Assembly: GCF_049331405.1 (NCBI RefSeq)
Contig: NZ_CP186274.1
Location: forward strand, 6,200,001-6,264,000
Source of the DNA: PoT sp049331405
GTDB taxonomy: Bacteria; Planctomycetota; Planctomycetia; Isosphaerales; Isosphaeraceae
Direction: 5' to 3'
Length of the DNA: 64,000 nt
The translations under genes were made by a program, and so were the position numbers. Under the pieces are notes generated by a model. That model saw only the letters and a list, made by a program, of their open reading frames with translations, made no database searches and was not told the origin of the DNA. The number at the start of each line of letters is the position of its first letter. Position 1 is the stretch's first letter. Below, piece by piece: positions 16,306 to 25,726 of this stretch.

Positions 16306-17100
16306 TCAGACGATCGCCCGCACGATCCCGCCGTCGACGCGGAGCGCGGCGCCGTTGGTCGCCGAGGCGAGCGGGCTCGAGACGTAGACGATCATGTTGG
16401 CCACTTCCTCGACCGTGGCGAATCGCTTCAGGAGCGACGTGGGCCGGGCCTTCTCGAAGAACTCGGCCTCGATCGCGGCCGGCTCGACGCCCCCTTGCTT
16501 GGCGAGGTCGGCGACGAAGGTCTCGACCCCTTCCGAGCCCGTCGGGCCGGGGAGGATCGAGTTCACCGTGACGTTGGTGCCGGCCACCGACTCGGCGATC
16601 CCTCGGGCGACCGCGAGCTGCGCCGTCTTGGTCATCCCGTAGTGGATCATCTCGACGGGGATCTGCACCCCAGACTCGCTGGAGATGAAGAGGATCCGGC
16701 CCCAGTTCCTTGCCGTCATGCCGGGCAGGTAGTGGCGGGAGAGGCGGACGCCGCTCAACACGTTGGTCTCGAAGAAGCGGAGCCAGTCGGCGTCGGGGAT
16801 CTCGAGGAAGGGCTTGGGCTCGAAGATGCCCATGTTGTTGACGAGGATGTCGACGTCGGGCACCTGGGCCACGAGCGACGCCGCGCCTTCGGCCGTCGCC
16901 AGGTCGGCGGCCACGCCCGAGACCTTCCCGCTGCCGCCGCCCGCCTGGATCTTCTTGACCGCCTCATCCACGCGCTGCGGGGTACGCCCGTTGACGATGA
17001 CGGTGGCCCCTTCCCGGTACAGCCCCTGGGCCGCCGCGAAGCCGATCCCCGCCGTCGACCCCGTGACGAGCGCCTTCTTTCCCGCGAGTTGCAGATCCAT
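16306..17100 (-). CDS. SDR-family NAD(P)-dependent oxidoreductase
   Basis: A 264-residue classical short-chain dehydrogenase. The Rossmann motif TGSTAGIG is at residues 14-21; NNMG follows, and the catalytic Ser/Tyr/Lys lie in ISSESG and YGMTK. The C-terminus (NGAALRVDGGIVRAIV) is standard. Start is set at ATG 17100 with GGGAG about 10 nt upstream; an upstream start at 17145 is less likely. The substrate cannot be deduced. Confidence 0.9.
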   Translation of the reverse strand: MDLQLAGKKALVTGSTAGIGFAAAQGLYREGATVIVNGRTPQRVDEAVKKIQAGGGSGKVSGVAADLATAEGAASLVAQVPDVDILVNNMGIFEPKPFLEIPDADWLRFFETNVLSGVRLSRHYLPGMTARNWGRILFISSESGVQIPVEMIHYGMTKTAQLAVARGIAESVAGTNVTVNSILPGPTGSEGVETFVADLAKQGGVEPAAIEAEFFEKARPTSLLKRFATVEEVANMIVYVSSPLASATNGAALRVDGGIVRAIV

Positions 17101-17228
17101 GAAATGCTCCCTATCCTGGTTCCCGAATTCGAGTCCGCATACCATACCGGTTTACGCGCCGGGAAGAATAGTCATTCGACGACATGGCCTCGGTTGGCCC
17201 CAAGGCCGAACGACGAGGGACCTCGATC

Positions 17229-18659
17229 ATGCTGGCCGGACTGTTGAGCCTCATCCTCGCCTCGACCGCCTTCGCCCCGCCCGAGAGCCCGTTCGCCCAG
17301 CGCGGCTATTACATCACGTTCATGCGGATGCCGACGTATGATCTCGGCGACTGGAAGACCATCCTGGACGGCATCGCCGACGACGGCGGCAACACGCTCG
17401 TCCTCTGGACCGCCGGGGCCTTCCGCTCGAAGCAATACCCCATCACCTGGAAATATAATCAGGAGCACGTCAATGTCCGCGACGACTTCGCCTCTCGCCT
17501 GATCGACCACGCCCACGCGAGAGGCATCAAGGTACTGCTCGGGTTTACGCCGTTCGGTTATGATGGCGTGAATCAATATGCGCTGGAACATCCCGAGCTG
17601 AAGGCCGTTGGCCAGGATGGCAAGCCGGTCGAGCCGTTCGGGATCGGTTGCTGGGGGTATAACCTCTGCCCGTCCCGCCCGGAATCGCAGCGATTCCAGC
17701 TCGACTATGCCCGCGAGATGGCGTTCGACTTTTACCCCAACGCCGACGGCCTGTTCATCGAGTCGTCCGACTACGCGATCTGCCACTGCAAGGATTGCGG
17801 CCCGCGGTTCTTCGAGCGGGAATTCGGCTTCGTCCGGCAGATCTCGGAGGAAGCCTGGAGGCGCAAACCGGACGCGACGATCGCCGTCTATCCCCATTAC
17901 TTCTCCGGCTCCGAGGTCCCCGGCTTCGGCGTGAAGGCGGCGAAGCTGCCGTTCGACCCGCGCTGGACGCTCGTCTTCACGCCCCACAGCGCCCATCCCG
18001 AACCCGACCTGATCGCCCGGGCCAAGGGGAGCCTCTGGTCGGATGACTCCCCGGCCCTCCGCCGTCCTCAGGAAATCCAGGCCAATGCCCGGCGCGCCCG
18101 AGACGCGAAGATGACCGGGTACGTCCCCTCTCTGGAGGCCTTCACCTTCGTCGCAACTGTCGCCGAGGAGGGGCAGACCTGGCTCAAGGGGCGACGCCAG
18201 ATCCCGCTTGGCTTCGGCTGGCTCGAACCCGACGATCCCCCTTATGGCGAGTTGCCCATGCGGGTCAACCGGATCGCCTACCGGGAATTCAGCCGCAACC
18301 CCGACCTCGACTTCGAAGAGTACAGGCGGATCCTCGGGCGAGAGCTCTTTGGTGCGTCAGCGAACAGCCAGGCGGTCGACGACGTGCTGGAACTCCAGGC
18401 TGCCTTGAACCGGGATCGAACCTGGTGCCAGCCCTCTCCCCTCACCAACCCCGAGCGAGTCCATGCGATGGACGACCGCGGCCAGCTATCCCCTGCGAAG
18501 CGGGCCGAGTACCTCGCCGCGCTCGAACGTCTGAAGGCCCTGGAATCTCGCCATCAGTCTCCCGCTTCGGGCGGAGAGCGAGAGCTTCGCCGGATCGCCC
18601 GATGGCTCCTCGACCGTTGGAGCGACCAGGACATCGATCGCCTGCAGGTCGCCCCGTAG
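17229..18659 (+). CDS. Secreted TIM-barrel glycosidase-like protein
   Basis: A 476-residue exported protein (signal MLAGLLSLILASTAFA). The barrel shows DLGDWKTILDGIADDGGNTL, HARGIKVLLGFTPFGYDGVN and ADGLFIESSDYAICHCKDCG; the last segment has a possible catalytic Glu and a CxC/CxxC pattern. It resembles glycoside-hydrolase-type or DUF-type polysaccharide-related barrels but I cannot fix the family. ATG 17229 is preferred over 17184 since GAGGGA precedes it and it begins the signal peptide. Divergent from the SDR gene. Confidence 0.72.
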   Translation: MLAGLLSLILASTAFAPPESPFAQRGYYITFMRMPTYDLGDWKTILDGIADDGGNTLVLWTAGAFRSKQYPITWKYNQEHVNVRDDFASRLIDHAHARGIKVLLGFTPFGYDGVNQYALEHPELKAVGQDGKPVEPFGIGCWGYNLCPSRPESQRFQLDYAREMAFDFYPNADGLFIESSDYAICHCKDCGPRFFEREFGFVRQISEEAWRRKPDATIAVYPHYFSGSEVPGFGVKAAKLPFDPRWTLVFTPHSAHPEPDLIARAKGSLWSDDSPALRRPQEIQANARRARDAKMTGYVPSLEAFTFVATVAEEGQTWLKGRRQIPLGFGWLEPDDPPYGELPMRVNRIAYREFSRNPDLDFEEYRRILGRELFGASANSQAVDDVLELQAALNRDRTWCQPSPLTNPERVHAMDDRGQLSPAKRAEYLAALERLKALESRHQSPASGGERELRRIARWLLDRWSDQDIDRLQVAP

Positions 18660-18871
18660 TGGCTTGGGGGCGGTCGGGTTCCGCAAATCATCGCCCATAC
18701 ACATGAGTCAATTCATTTGGCAATAGAGTGAAGGGCCGCCGCCTCGTCCCCGGACTGCCCGGCTCGATGGCCTGGTTCGGGCCCTAGGGGGCCTCCACGG
18801 AAATCCGGCCGAAACGGGAGGAGACTCCTGGTTTCTTCCCTGCCGCCTGGCTGTCACGAGCCATTTTTGAT

Positions 18872-18895
18872 AAAGTTTTCTGACTTGAAAACTTT
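18872..18895. promoter_or_regulatory. AT-rich inverted repeat upstream of acyltransferase gene
   Basis: AAAGTTTTC-TGACTT-GAAAACTTT, 9-bp perfect arms with a 6-nt spacer, about 43 bp upstream of the chosen start. Its low GC in a GC-rich genome and its position suggest an operator or promoter-overlapping site. Confidence 0.45.
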
Positions 18896-18937
18896 GGTTG
18901 CTATATGTCGACTCGAAATGTGTTCTCGGGAGCTGCT

Positions 18938-20017
18938 ATGAGCGTTGACAAGCGTCTGTATCACACCCTCGATGCGATGCGGGGCGTCGCCGCGATCATG
19001 ATCGTCCTCTGGCACGCCAGGCACATGTCTGCCCCGATCGTCCTCCCGAGCTCGTACCTGGCGGTCGACCTGTTCTTCGTCCTGAGCGGCTTCGTCCTCG
19101 CCTTCGCCTATGATGGCCGGCTCGAACACGGGATGGGAACGGGCCGCTTCTTCATAACCCGCGTCATCCGCCTCTACCCGCTTTACATCTGCGGCACCCT
19201 GATCGGGATCTTCAGCGGGCTGGTGGCCTACAAGCTGGGCGCGGGTGAGCTCAACGCGACTGGCCTGGTCCTGGCCATCGTGGCGGGGCTGCTGATGCTG
19301 CCGTCGCCGACCTTCCGCCAGACCCCGGACGTCTTCGTCCTGAACGGCCCGGCCTGGTCGCTCTTCTTCGAGTTGTTCATCAACCTGGTCTTCGCGTTGT
19401 TCTGGAAGAAGCTCACGAGAACAGGTCTCATCGCCATCATCGCGGTGTCGGGTCTATTGATGATCGCGTCTACAATCGCTGAGGGGCATTGCGACCTCGG
19501 CCACAAGTGGACCAACTTCATCTACGGGTTCCCGCGGGTCACCTTCTCGTTCTTCGTCGGGGTCCTGATCCACCGCCTGTTCAAGGAGCGGCGGGAGTCG
19601 ACGTGGATCGGGCTCGTCTTGCCTTTCGTGCTGATCCCGATCTTCGCATTCGGACCGACGGGGACGCTGAGAATCGCTTATGACTTGCTGTGCGTCATGG
19701 TCGTCTTCCCGCTCCTGATCATCGCGGGGGCCGCGTACGATCCGCCGCCGTTGGGCGTCGGTATCAGCCGCTTCCTCGGGCTCATCTCGTATCCCCTCTA
19801 CGCGATCCACGTCCCCATCATCGAGTTGACGCGCCGCACGGTCCGAGTGGCCCATTTCGAGACGCTCGATCTGGCCCCGGCGCTCGGGATCGCCCTGACG
19901 ACCGTCCTGGTCCTCGTCAGTTGGCCGCTCGTGAAATACTACGATGAGCCCGTGCGCCGTGCCCTGACGCAGCGGTTCGCGAAGCGGCGAGAGCTTGCCC
20001 CGGCACAAACGACGTGA
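18938..20017 (+). CDS. Membrane acyltransferase family 3 (OafA/YrhL type)
   Basis: A 359-residue integral membrane protein with about ten hydrophobic segments. The N-terminal signature is TLDAMRGVAAIMIVLWHARH, with the conserved R and His-containing first helix, followed by AVDLFFVLSGFVLAFAY and FFITRVIRLYPLY. Family members transfer acetyl or other acyl groups to surface polysaccharides. ATG 18938 has GGGAG just upstream; 18905 is an alternative start. No polysaccharide cluster adjoins. Confidence 0.92.
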   Translation: MSVDKRLYHTLDAMRGVAAIMIVLWHARHMSAPIVLPSSYLAVDLFFVLSGFVLAFAYDGRLEHGMGTGRFFITRVIRLYPLYICGTLIGIFSGLVAYKLGAGELNATGLVLAIVAGLLMLPSPTFRQTPDVFVLNGPAWSLFFELFINLVFALFWKKLTRTGLIAIIAVSGLLMIASTIAEGHCDLGHKWTNFIYGFPRVTFSFFVGVLIHRLFKERRESTWIGLVLPFVLIPIFAFGPTGTLRIAYDLLCVMVVFPLLIIAGAAYDPPPLGVGISRFLGLISYPLYAIHVPIIELTRRTVRVAHFETLDLAPALGIALTTVLVLVSWPLVKYYDEPVRRALTQRFAKRRELAPAQTT

Positions 20018-20636
20018 CGGGTCATTCTCAGCTTGGATCGTCGGGATTCCGAGGACGTGCTGTCGTCGAAAGGGGCGGATCAATCTCGAGGGATCGCGAA
20101 TCCCATGCGGTTGCCGCCCCTGTCGCCTCATTGCAGAGGGTTTTCGGGTCGACACGATGCGCTCCCGGCCGGCGGCGCCAAACCGGAAATCGCACTCCTA
20201 CCCCAGCTCCAGCACGGTTACGAGCCTCCTCCCAAGGCCGCACTCCCCGCCTCAACTCGATTCCCGCTTCGAAACGGCGAGATGTGTGTATTGATTCCAG
20301 TGATGGTTGTGCGTTTGTTCTTGAATGTCGTAATTCTTGTTCGAGCTGATCACGCGTAGCATCTGCTGTCGGCTCGAAATACGAGAAACCGACTAGCCCT
20401 GGTAATCGATCATGAGCCTCGACATTAAGCCGAAGGCCGGGGCGGGCTGCGCCCGTTGATCGGCTGGAAAGTCGGGTCGACTTCAAGTCGACAAATTCAA
20501 TTGGATTACAGAAATTAATGTTGACTTAGTCGACAGAAAACGTGATGATGCCCCTCCTCACCCTGGTGTAAACCTTCCAGGATTGCTGTGAATTGTTCTG
20601 GTTTGGGTCGTTGTCCCCCCCCGAGGACCCTTTGAG
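20018..20636. other. 619-bp intergenic region
   Basis: No gene is supported; open frames on both strands have no protein-like composition. It contains an AT-richer stretch (20490-20560) likely to hold the promoter of the lipoprotein and DUF1559 genes, and the palindrome at 20476-20492. Confidence 0.5.
20476..20492. promoter_or_regulatory. 17-bp palindrome GTCGACTT-C-AAGTCGAC
   Basis: Two 8-bp arms around one base. A further GTCGAC half-like site occurs about 35 bp downstream near 20528. Located about 150 bp upstream of the lipoprotein gene; a candidate operator. Confidence 0.4.
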
Positions 20637-21125
20637 ATGCTGCGCGTCCAGCTTGCGGACGCGGGAAATCCCCGCCGTTTCGCCACTTCGCGGTCTGCGG
20701 CCCTGAGCGGCCGGTTCACTTCGCTGATCATCCTGGCCGCCCTGCTCGCCGGTTGCGGCGGGAACGGTGATCGGGTCCCCGTCTATCCCGTGAAGGGCAA
20801 GGTCACCGTCTTCGGCGAAGTGCCCGAAGGAGCCCTGGTGATCCTGAACCCGGTGAAGGACGGCGGCGAGACGGAGATCCGGCCCTCGGGGAAGGTCCGG
20901 AGCGACGGCACGTTCAGCGTCACGACCTATGACGCGGACGACGGTGCACCCGCCGGCGAGTACCTCGGCACGATCCAGTGGAACAAGCTCGTCCAGAATG
21001 GGCGGGACTGGAAGGCGGGTCCGAACGTCGTGCCCAAGGACTACGCGAGCCGGCAGACCTCGCCCTGGAAGATCACGGTCGAAGCTGCGCCGAAAGAGCT
21101 CGAACCCCTCGCCATCGCGAAGTGA
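20637..21125 (+). CDS. Putative lipoprotein (planctomycete small beta-sandwich type)
   Basis: A 162-residue protein with a lipobox LLAGC (Cys near residue 40) after a hydrophobic stretch, and a C-terminal domain like carboxypeptidase-regulatory or Ig folds (VYPVKGKVTVFGEVPEGA; GTFSVTTYDADDGAPAGEY). Such small lipoproteins are often encoded next to DUF1559 genes in planctomycetes, as here. The long N-region before the signal suggests the true start could be further in. Function unknown. Confidence 0.78.
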   Translation: MLRVQLADAGNPRRFATSRSAALSGRFTSLIILAALLAGCGGNGDRVPVYPVKGKVTVFGEVPEGALVILNPVKDGGETEIRPSGKVRSDGTFSVTTYDADDGAPAGEYLGTIQWNKLVQNGRDWKAGPNVVPKDYASRQTSPWKITVEAAPKELEPLAIAK

Positions 21126-21193
21126 TTTTCGCCATTGTCGTCGACGTCGACGGCAGGTTTCCCCCCCCTCCCTCCCAAAGTCTCGAGGTCGTC

Positions 21194-22201
21194 ATGAGGA
21201 ATCGCACGCGTCAAGGATTTACCCTGATCGAATTGCTCGTGGTCATCGCGATCATCGCGGTCCTGATCTCTCTACTCCTGCCCGCCGTGCAGGCCGCGCG
21301 CGAGGCTGCGCGTCGGACCCAGTGCGTCAATAACCTGAAGCAGATCGGCATCTCGGTCCATAACTTCCACGACGTGAACACCAACTTCCCGTCGAGCGAC
21401 CGGCCGGGCGGCGTCACCACCGCGCCTCGTATCGCGGCCCTGACCTACATGCTGCCCTATTTCGAGCAGAACAACCTCTTCAACGCCTACAATCAGACGG
21501 TGAACTGGAGCTCGCCGCTGAATTCGACGGTCGTCACCACCAAGATCAACATGCTGCTCTGCCCGTCGGCCCAGAACAACGATGCGCTGGATGGCGACCC
21601 CCAACCCCCGATGACCTGGGCGGCGAACGTGGCGGCCGTGACCGACTACTCGCCGACGATCGGCGTCGACACCCGCCTCGGCACCCCCGGCCTTGGCCTG
21701 ACGGGCGCGGCCGGCGACACCACGACGCTCGGCGCCTGGACGGGCCTGTTGCCCAAGAACACGAAGTCGCGGATGGCCAATGCCACCGACGGGCTCTCGA
21801 ACACGGTCGCCTTCGCCGAGTCGGCCGGTCGCCCCTACGTCTACCGCAAGGGGGGGCGCCAGTTCAGCGGGGACACGCTCAACCATCGCGTCAATGCGGG
21901 AGGCTGGAGCCGACCGGCCAGCGACTTCAGCATCGACGGCTCGAGCCTCGACGGCAGCATCATCCCCGGCCCCTGCCCGATCAATTGCACCAACGGCGAG
22001 AATATCGGCGGGCAGACCTTCCCCTACCCGTATTACGGGTCGGAGGGGACAGGCGAGGCTTACGCTTTCCACCCCGGAGGAGCGAACTTCCTCTTTGGCG
22101 ATGGGTCGGTTAAATTCCTGAAGGAGACCATCAGCATGCGCATCTTCGGAGCGCTGATCACGAGAGCTGGAGGTGAGGTCATCAGTTCCGACCAGTATTG
22201 A
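21194..22201 (+). CDS. DUF1559 prepilin-like protein
   Basis: A 335-residue protein with a type IV prepilin/pseudopilin leader: G8|FTLIELLVVIAIIAVLISLL, cleaved after Gly8, then PAVQAAREAARRTQCVNNLK. The DUF1559 C-terminal domain ends in the H-X9-DG-type motif (YAFHPGGANFLFGDGSVKF). These are greatly expanded in planctomycetes and are probably surface or pseudopilus-like proteins. ATG 21194 is chosen because it gives the standard short leader. It follows the lipoprotein gene by 68 bp, probably in one operon. Confidence 0.94.
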   Translation: MRNRTRQGFTLIELLVVIAIIAVLISLLLPAVQAAREAARRTQCVNNLKQIGISVHNFHDVNTNFPSSDRPGGVTTAPRIAALTYMLPYFEQNNLFNAYNQTVNWSSPLNSTVVTTKINMLLCPSAQNNDALDGDPQPPMTWAANVAAVTDYSPTIGVDTRLGTPGLGLTGAAGDTTTLGAWTGLLPKNTKSRMANATDGLSNTVAFAESAGRPYVYRKGGRQFSGDTLNHRVNAGGWSRPASDFSIDGSSLDGSIIPGPCPINCTNGENIGGQTFPYPYYGSEGTGEAYAFHPGGANFLFGDGSVKFLKETISMRIFGALITRAGGEVISSDQY

Positions 22202-22318
22202 TCGGAATCCTCCAAGCGGCAATGTTTCCGTCGACGGGCCGAGGGCATAAGCTGCGGCCCGTATCTCTCCCCGGCGGATTCCCCCCCCATTCCTGCCAAC
22301 GAGGAGGGACACTCCCAA

Positions 22319-22729
22319 ATGAGGTTGTCCGCGCGCATCGAGTACGCCTGCCTTGCGCTCGTCGCACTGGCCCGGCACGGGACTTCGGAGAAACTTGTCC
22401 ACGCCCGTGTGATCGCAGAGGATTACCAGATCCCCGAGAACTACCTGGCGCAGATCCTGCTCCAGTTGAAGGCGGCCGGGCTGATCTACAGCACCCGGGG
22501 GACCCTGGGAGGTTATCGCCTGGCCCGACCGGCCGACGCGATCTCGCTCCACGAGGTCTTCTCCGCCATCGAAGGGCCCGAGGTCCAGCCTCGAGACCCC
22601 CAGGGGCTTGGTGCGAGCATCCTCGCCCCCGTCGTCGAACACCTCCGCGCCGCCGAGCGCACCGCCCTCCGCCAGGTCAACATGGCCCAACTCGCCGAGC
22701 GCGCCGCGCCTCGAGAATGGGTGATCTAG
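22319..22729 (+). CDS. Rrf2-family transcriptional regulator without Fe-S cysteines
   Basis: A 136-residue winged-helix regulator: MRLSARIEYACLALVALARH, YQIPENYLAQILLQLKAAGL and the wing STRGTLGGYRLARPAD are Rrf2 hallmarks. The three cysteines that hold the Fe-S cluster in IscR/NsrR are absent after the DNA-binding domain, so it is not a cluster sensor of that type. GAGGAGGG precedes the ATG. The target is unknown; adjacent genes do not indicate cysteine or iron metabolism. Confidence 0.9.
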   Translation: MRLSARIEYACLALVALARHGTSEKLVHARVIAEDYQIPENYLAQILLQLKAAGLIYSTRGTLGGYRLARPADAISLHEVFSAIEGPEVQPRDPQGLGASILAPVVEHLRAAERTALRQVNMAQLAERAAPREWVI

Positions 22730-22935
22730 CGATAAGGCTGACGAACCCGACTGCCAACGATCCAGGATCCCCGCGTGAGATAGAACGCAACGCGTCAATC
22801 CCGAGGCATGGGCCAGGTTGCCGATGCCAACTCTCGTGCGTGAAGCCGATCGTCGACCGGGCCGGGGGGACCTGGTTGGATGATCCGGCTTTTCGTCGTC
22901 ATGGAGGCTGGCGAAATTTCCTCGCCCCTGGCGTG

Positions 22936-23304
22936 CTAGAATAGTCCGATGATCAGGGGGATGGAGAATAAGATTATGAAGGTCCCGACCGAGGCCCAGA
23001 GGACTCGCCACCCCAGCCAGGCCATGAAAGCCCCGAACATCCCGTACATGACCCCGCCTATTCCCTGGTAATCGTCGACGCCCGGCCCGATCGCGCAGCC
23101 GAAGGCGGCGTACATGAGGAGCCCGACGGTGACCCGATGGATCCACCCTCGGGATGCGCCGAGCCCGAGCACAGCCCCCAAGCACGTCCCCAGCGAGGCG
23201 CCGAGGACGGTCTGCCCCGTATGCAGGCCGACACCCGCGAGTAGCAGGCCGCCGATCCCTGCCCCGGCAATCGCCGACAAGACTGGGCCCTTCGCGAAGG
23301 TCAT
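22936..23304 (-). CDS. Small integral membrane protein, unknown
   Basis: A 122-residue protein starting MTFAKGPVLSAIAGAG with about four hydrophobic segments rich in Gly and Ala (GGLLLAGVGLHTGQTVLGAS; RVTVGLLMYAAFGCAIGPG; the last is VGTFIILFSIPLIIGLF). I recognise no family. It begins 23 bp after the stop of the isochorismatase-like gene, so they are probably co-transcribed. The longer open frame to 23526 overlaps that gene and is rejected. Confidence 0.65.
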   Translation of the reverse strand: MTFAKGPVLSAIAGAGIGGLLLAGVGLHTGQTVLGASLGTCLGAVLGLGASRGWIHRVTVGLLMYAAFGCAIGPGVDDYQGIGGVMYGMFGAFMAWLGWRVLWASVGTFIILFSIPLIIGLF

Positions 23305-23327
23305 GGCGCAGGCCTCGATTTGTTGGC

Positions 23328-23864
23328 TCAGAGCCGCTGGATCCACTCGGACGACGGGACGACCTCGCTGAGGAGCATCTGCTGGGCGCAGAGGATCGCG
23401 CGATGAAGTTCCTCGGCCGTGACCTCGCCCGCCGAGTTGGAGAGCGGCAGGGTGCCGGTGGCGTCGCTCAGGAACTCGACCTTGAAGCCGCGGTGGACCG
23501 CCTGCCTCGCGGTGGTGTCGCAGCACATGTGCGTCATGTAGCCGGCGACCGTGACGGTGTCGATCCCGCGTTCGCGAAGCCAGGCTTCGAGCGGCGTATT
23601 CGTGAAGCTCCCCGGCAGGGTCTTCTCGACGAGCAGGTCATTGGGACGGCCGGCGACCTCGGGGTGGAGCTGCCACTCGTGCGTCCCCCGCTTGAAGATC
23701 GGCATATCCGTGCTGTGGTGCTGGATGACCACCGTCGGGATCTTCCCCCGGGCGGAGTCCATCACGTGCAGGATCTGCTCGAGATGCCCCGCCGGGTGCG
23801 TGATCGGCAACGCCCCGGTGAAATACTCATTCTGCACGTCGATGACGAGTAGCGCCCGGCTCAT
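23328..23864 (-). CDS. Cysteine hydrolase, isochorismatase family
   Basis: A 178-residue alpha/beta hydrolase of the isochorismatase-like group. The catalytic triad is visible: Asp9 in ALLVIDVQNEYF, Lys in LVEKTLPGSF and Cys in the GYMTHMCCDTTARQA segment. Family members include nicotinamidases and various amidases; without further context the substrate is undetermined. ATG at 23864. Probably co-transcribed with the small membrane gene downstream. Confidence 0.9.
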   Translation of the reverse strand: MSRALLVIDVQNEYFTGALPITHPAGHLEQILHVMDSARGKIPTVVIQHHSTDMPIFKRGTHEWQLHPEVAGRPNDLLVEKTLPGSFTNTPLEAWLRERGIDTVTVAGYMTHMCCDTTARQAVHRGFKVEFLSDATGTLPLSNSAGEVTAEELHRAILCAQQMLLSEVVPSSEWIQRL

Positions 23865-23941
23865 GATCGGGGATCTCGAGTTGGATATGGATCGGGGAAG
23901 TTACGCCCGATCTTAGCCGATCGAGGGCCCCGACGCACGCA

Positions 23942-24232
23942 TCAGCGGGCAGGAGCGGGAATGGGAGACGGAGCCGGGTTCTTGGCCGCAGGCTGGTCTT
24001 TCGCCTTCGCCACCTTGGTGGGCCTGGGGTTTGGGTCGATCGGGAAATACTTCGAGGTCGCCCACGAGAGGAGGCCCAGGAGCGAGACGCCCAGCACCAA
24101 GCTCACGACGATGAGCCACTTCTCGGCCGGCAGGAGCGGCTCGTAGGGGATCGCCGAGAGCTCCTGCGCGAGGGTCCGCGTCGCGCCCGTGGAGTTCGGA
24201 TTCGAAGGTGTGTCGAGATTGGGGCCGCTCAA
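23942..24232 (-). CDS. Small single-pass membrane protein next to YeiH transporter gene
   Basis: A 96-residue protein with one hydrophobic segment (about 41-61, WLIVVSLVLGVSLLGLLSWA) and a proline- and lysine-rich C-terminal tail. No family recognised. It starts 1 bp after the stop of the transporter gene, so they are translationally coupled; it may be a small accessory subunit (inference). Confidence 0.65.
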   Translation of the reverse strand: MSGPNLDTPSNPNSTGATRTLAQELSAIPYEPLLPAEKWLIVVSLVLGVSLLGLLSWATSKYFPIDPNPRPTKVAKAKDQPAAKNPAPSPIPAPAR

Positions 24233-24233
24233 C

Positions 24234-25703
24234 TCAGGGACCTCCGGAGATGATCGGCGGGTGGGCTCCGTGGAAGAATAGCCACGAGATCGCCAGCCCG
24301 ATCCAGATGATGAAGCCGAAGAGGCTGATGATGTACACGAGGGCGAGCTTGCCGATCCCCTCGGCCCAGAGCCGCTTGAGGTCGGAGGCCATGCCGATCG
24401 TGAAGAAGGTCATCGCGAAGAAGACGCCGCGGAGCGGGTCGGTCTGGGCGGTCGCCGCCGCGAATCCCACCTTCATCGAAGGCCACGCGAGCGTCATGCC
24501 GAGGAAGGCGAGGAAGAGCGCGAAGTATCCCAGCACGAAGGCCGGGAACCGTTTCAGGACCTCGCGTATCGGGGGCTTCTCCCCGGATTCGCGCTGGATG
24601 CCGTAGGCCCAGACGAGCGAGAGGATCATCGCCCAGACGCCGATGAAGAGGTCGATGAAGACCTTCACCGTGGTCGTGGTCGTCAGCATCCACTCGGCCT
24701 CGTAGTTGATCCCGTTCTCGAGCGCCTTGGCGTGGATCAGGGACTCGGTGATGGCGCCGCTGGCCAGGGCCGAGCCGTCGGTCTTGACGGCGAGGCCCAT
24801 CCAGGCGGCCGCGACCATCGGCTCCTTCCAGAGGAACTCGCGGGCCGCGATCGGCAGGGCGACCAACTCCACGACCGAGAAGATGACCACGAGCGACGAG
24901 ACCATGATCGGCACCACCGGGCGGGCCCGGATGGCCGCCCCCGTGGTGATCGCGGCCGAGACGCCGCAGATCGAGATCCCCGAGGCCAAGGGTGCCGCCC
25001 ACTCCCGGCTGAACTTGAAGAACCGCCGGGCGATGAAATAGACGATCGACCAGTAGATCAGGTAGGCCTCGATGATCGCCGCGAGGCCCCGGAACATGAT
25101 CGACGTGACCAGGCTCGACGATGCCGCGGCCTTCACCCCCAGCCCCGCCCCCAGCAAGACGATCGCCGTCTTGATGAACCACTCGGCCCTCGCCGCCGGC
25201 TGCAGCCTGGCCGCGACCCCCGGCAGGACGTTGCCGACGAAGAGCCCCGCCAGCAAGGCCACTAGGAACCCCGCCTCGCCCGTCAGCCCCAGGGACCAAC
25301 TGATCCCGAGCGCCGCCCGCTTGTTGGGCGTCTCCGCGATGTAGGCGTAGTGGCCGAGGAGCCAGCAGCCCACGCTCAGCCAGTAGATCACGGCGAAGCC
25401 GGGCAGGAAGGATCGGAGCGGGATCCTGCGGATCGCCGCGCAGATGCCCAGGAGCGTGAACAGCAGCAGGAACGTGAAGAGGAGGCTGGCCGTCCCCGAG
25501 ACCCCCGCGTACTTCGCCGAGACCGGCTTGACCGCATTCTCGAGCACGAGCCAGACCTTCGGAGAGGCGACCCACCCCAGCAGATCGAAACCCATCCCGG
25601 TCGGCAAGGCAATCAGGACGATGGCGAGTCCGAGCCAGACGGCAAACCAATCTTCCGAGGCAAACCAGGATCGCACGGAACCACGCCCCCGGGGGTTGAG
25701 CAT
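24234..25703 (-). CDS. YeiH/UPF0324-type putative sulfate exporter family transporter
   Basis: A 489-residue membrane protein with about ten to twelve helices. Conserved features are IKTAIVLLGAGLGVKAAASS, GISICGVSAAITTGAAIRAR and the C-terminal FFAMTFFTIGMASDLKRLWA. It is longer than classical YeiH (about 350 aa), having extra N-terminal helices. Members are annotated as anion or sulfate exporters, but experimental evidence is thin. A 96-residue membrane protein gene follows with 1 bp spacing. Confidence 0.88.
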   Translation of the reverse strand: MLNPRGRGSVRSWFASEDWFAVWLGLAIVLIALPTGMGFDLLGWVASPKVWLVLENAVKPVSAKYAGVSGTASLLFTFLLLFTLLGICAAIRRIPLRSFLPGFAVIYWLSVGCWLLGHYAYIAETPNKRAALGISWSLGLTGEAGFLVALLAGLFVGNVLPGVAARLQPAARAEWFIKTAIVLLGAGLGVKAAASSSLVTSIMFRGLAAIIEAYLIYWSIVYFIARRFFKFSREWAAPLASGISICGVSAAITTGAAIRARPVVPIMVSSLVVIFSVVELVALPIAAREFLWKEPMVAAAWMGLAVKTDGSALASGAITESLIHAKALENGINYEAEWMLTTTTTVKVFIDLFIGVWAMILSLVWAYGIQRESGEKPPIREVLKRFPAFVLGYFALFLAFLGMTLAWPSMKVGFAAATAQTDPLRGVFFAMTFFTIGMASDLKRLWAEGIGKLALVYIISLFGFIIWIGLAISWLFFHGAHPPIISGGP

Positions 25704-25726
25704 CGAGCAAGGTCGGTAAGGGGACG

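Noticed and set aside
18400..18450. tRNA T-loop-like GGTTCGATCCC on the minus strand
   Set aside because: It lies inside the glycosidase-like gene and no acceptor or anticodon arms can be paired around it.
21272..23185. A 637-codon minus-strand open frame
   Set aside because: Overlaps the DUF1559 and Rrf2 genes, both well supported; its translation is Arg/Gly/Asp-rich and matches nothing known to me.
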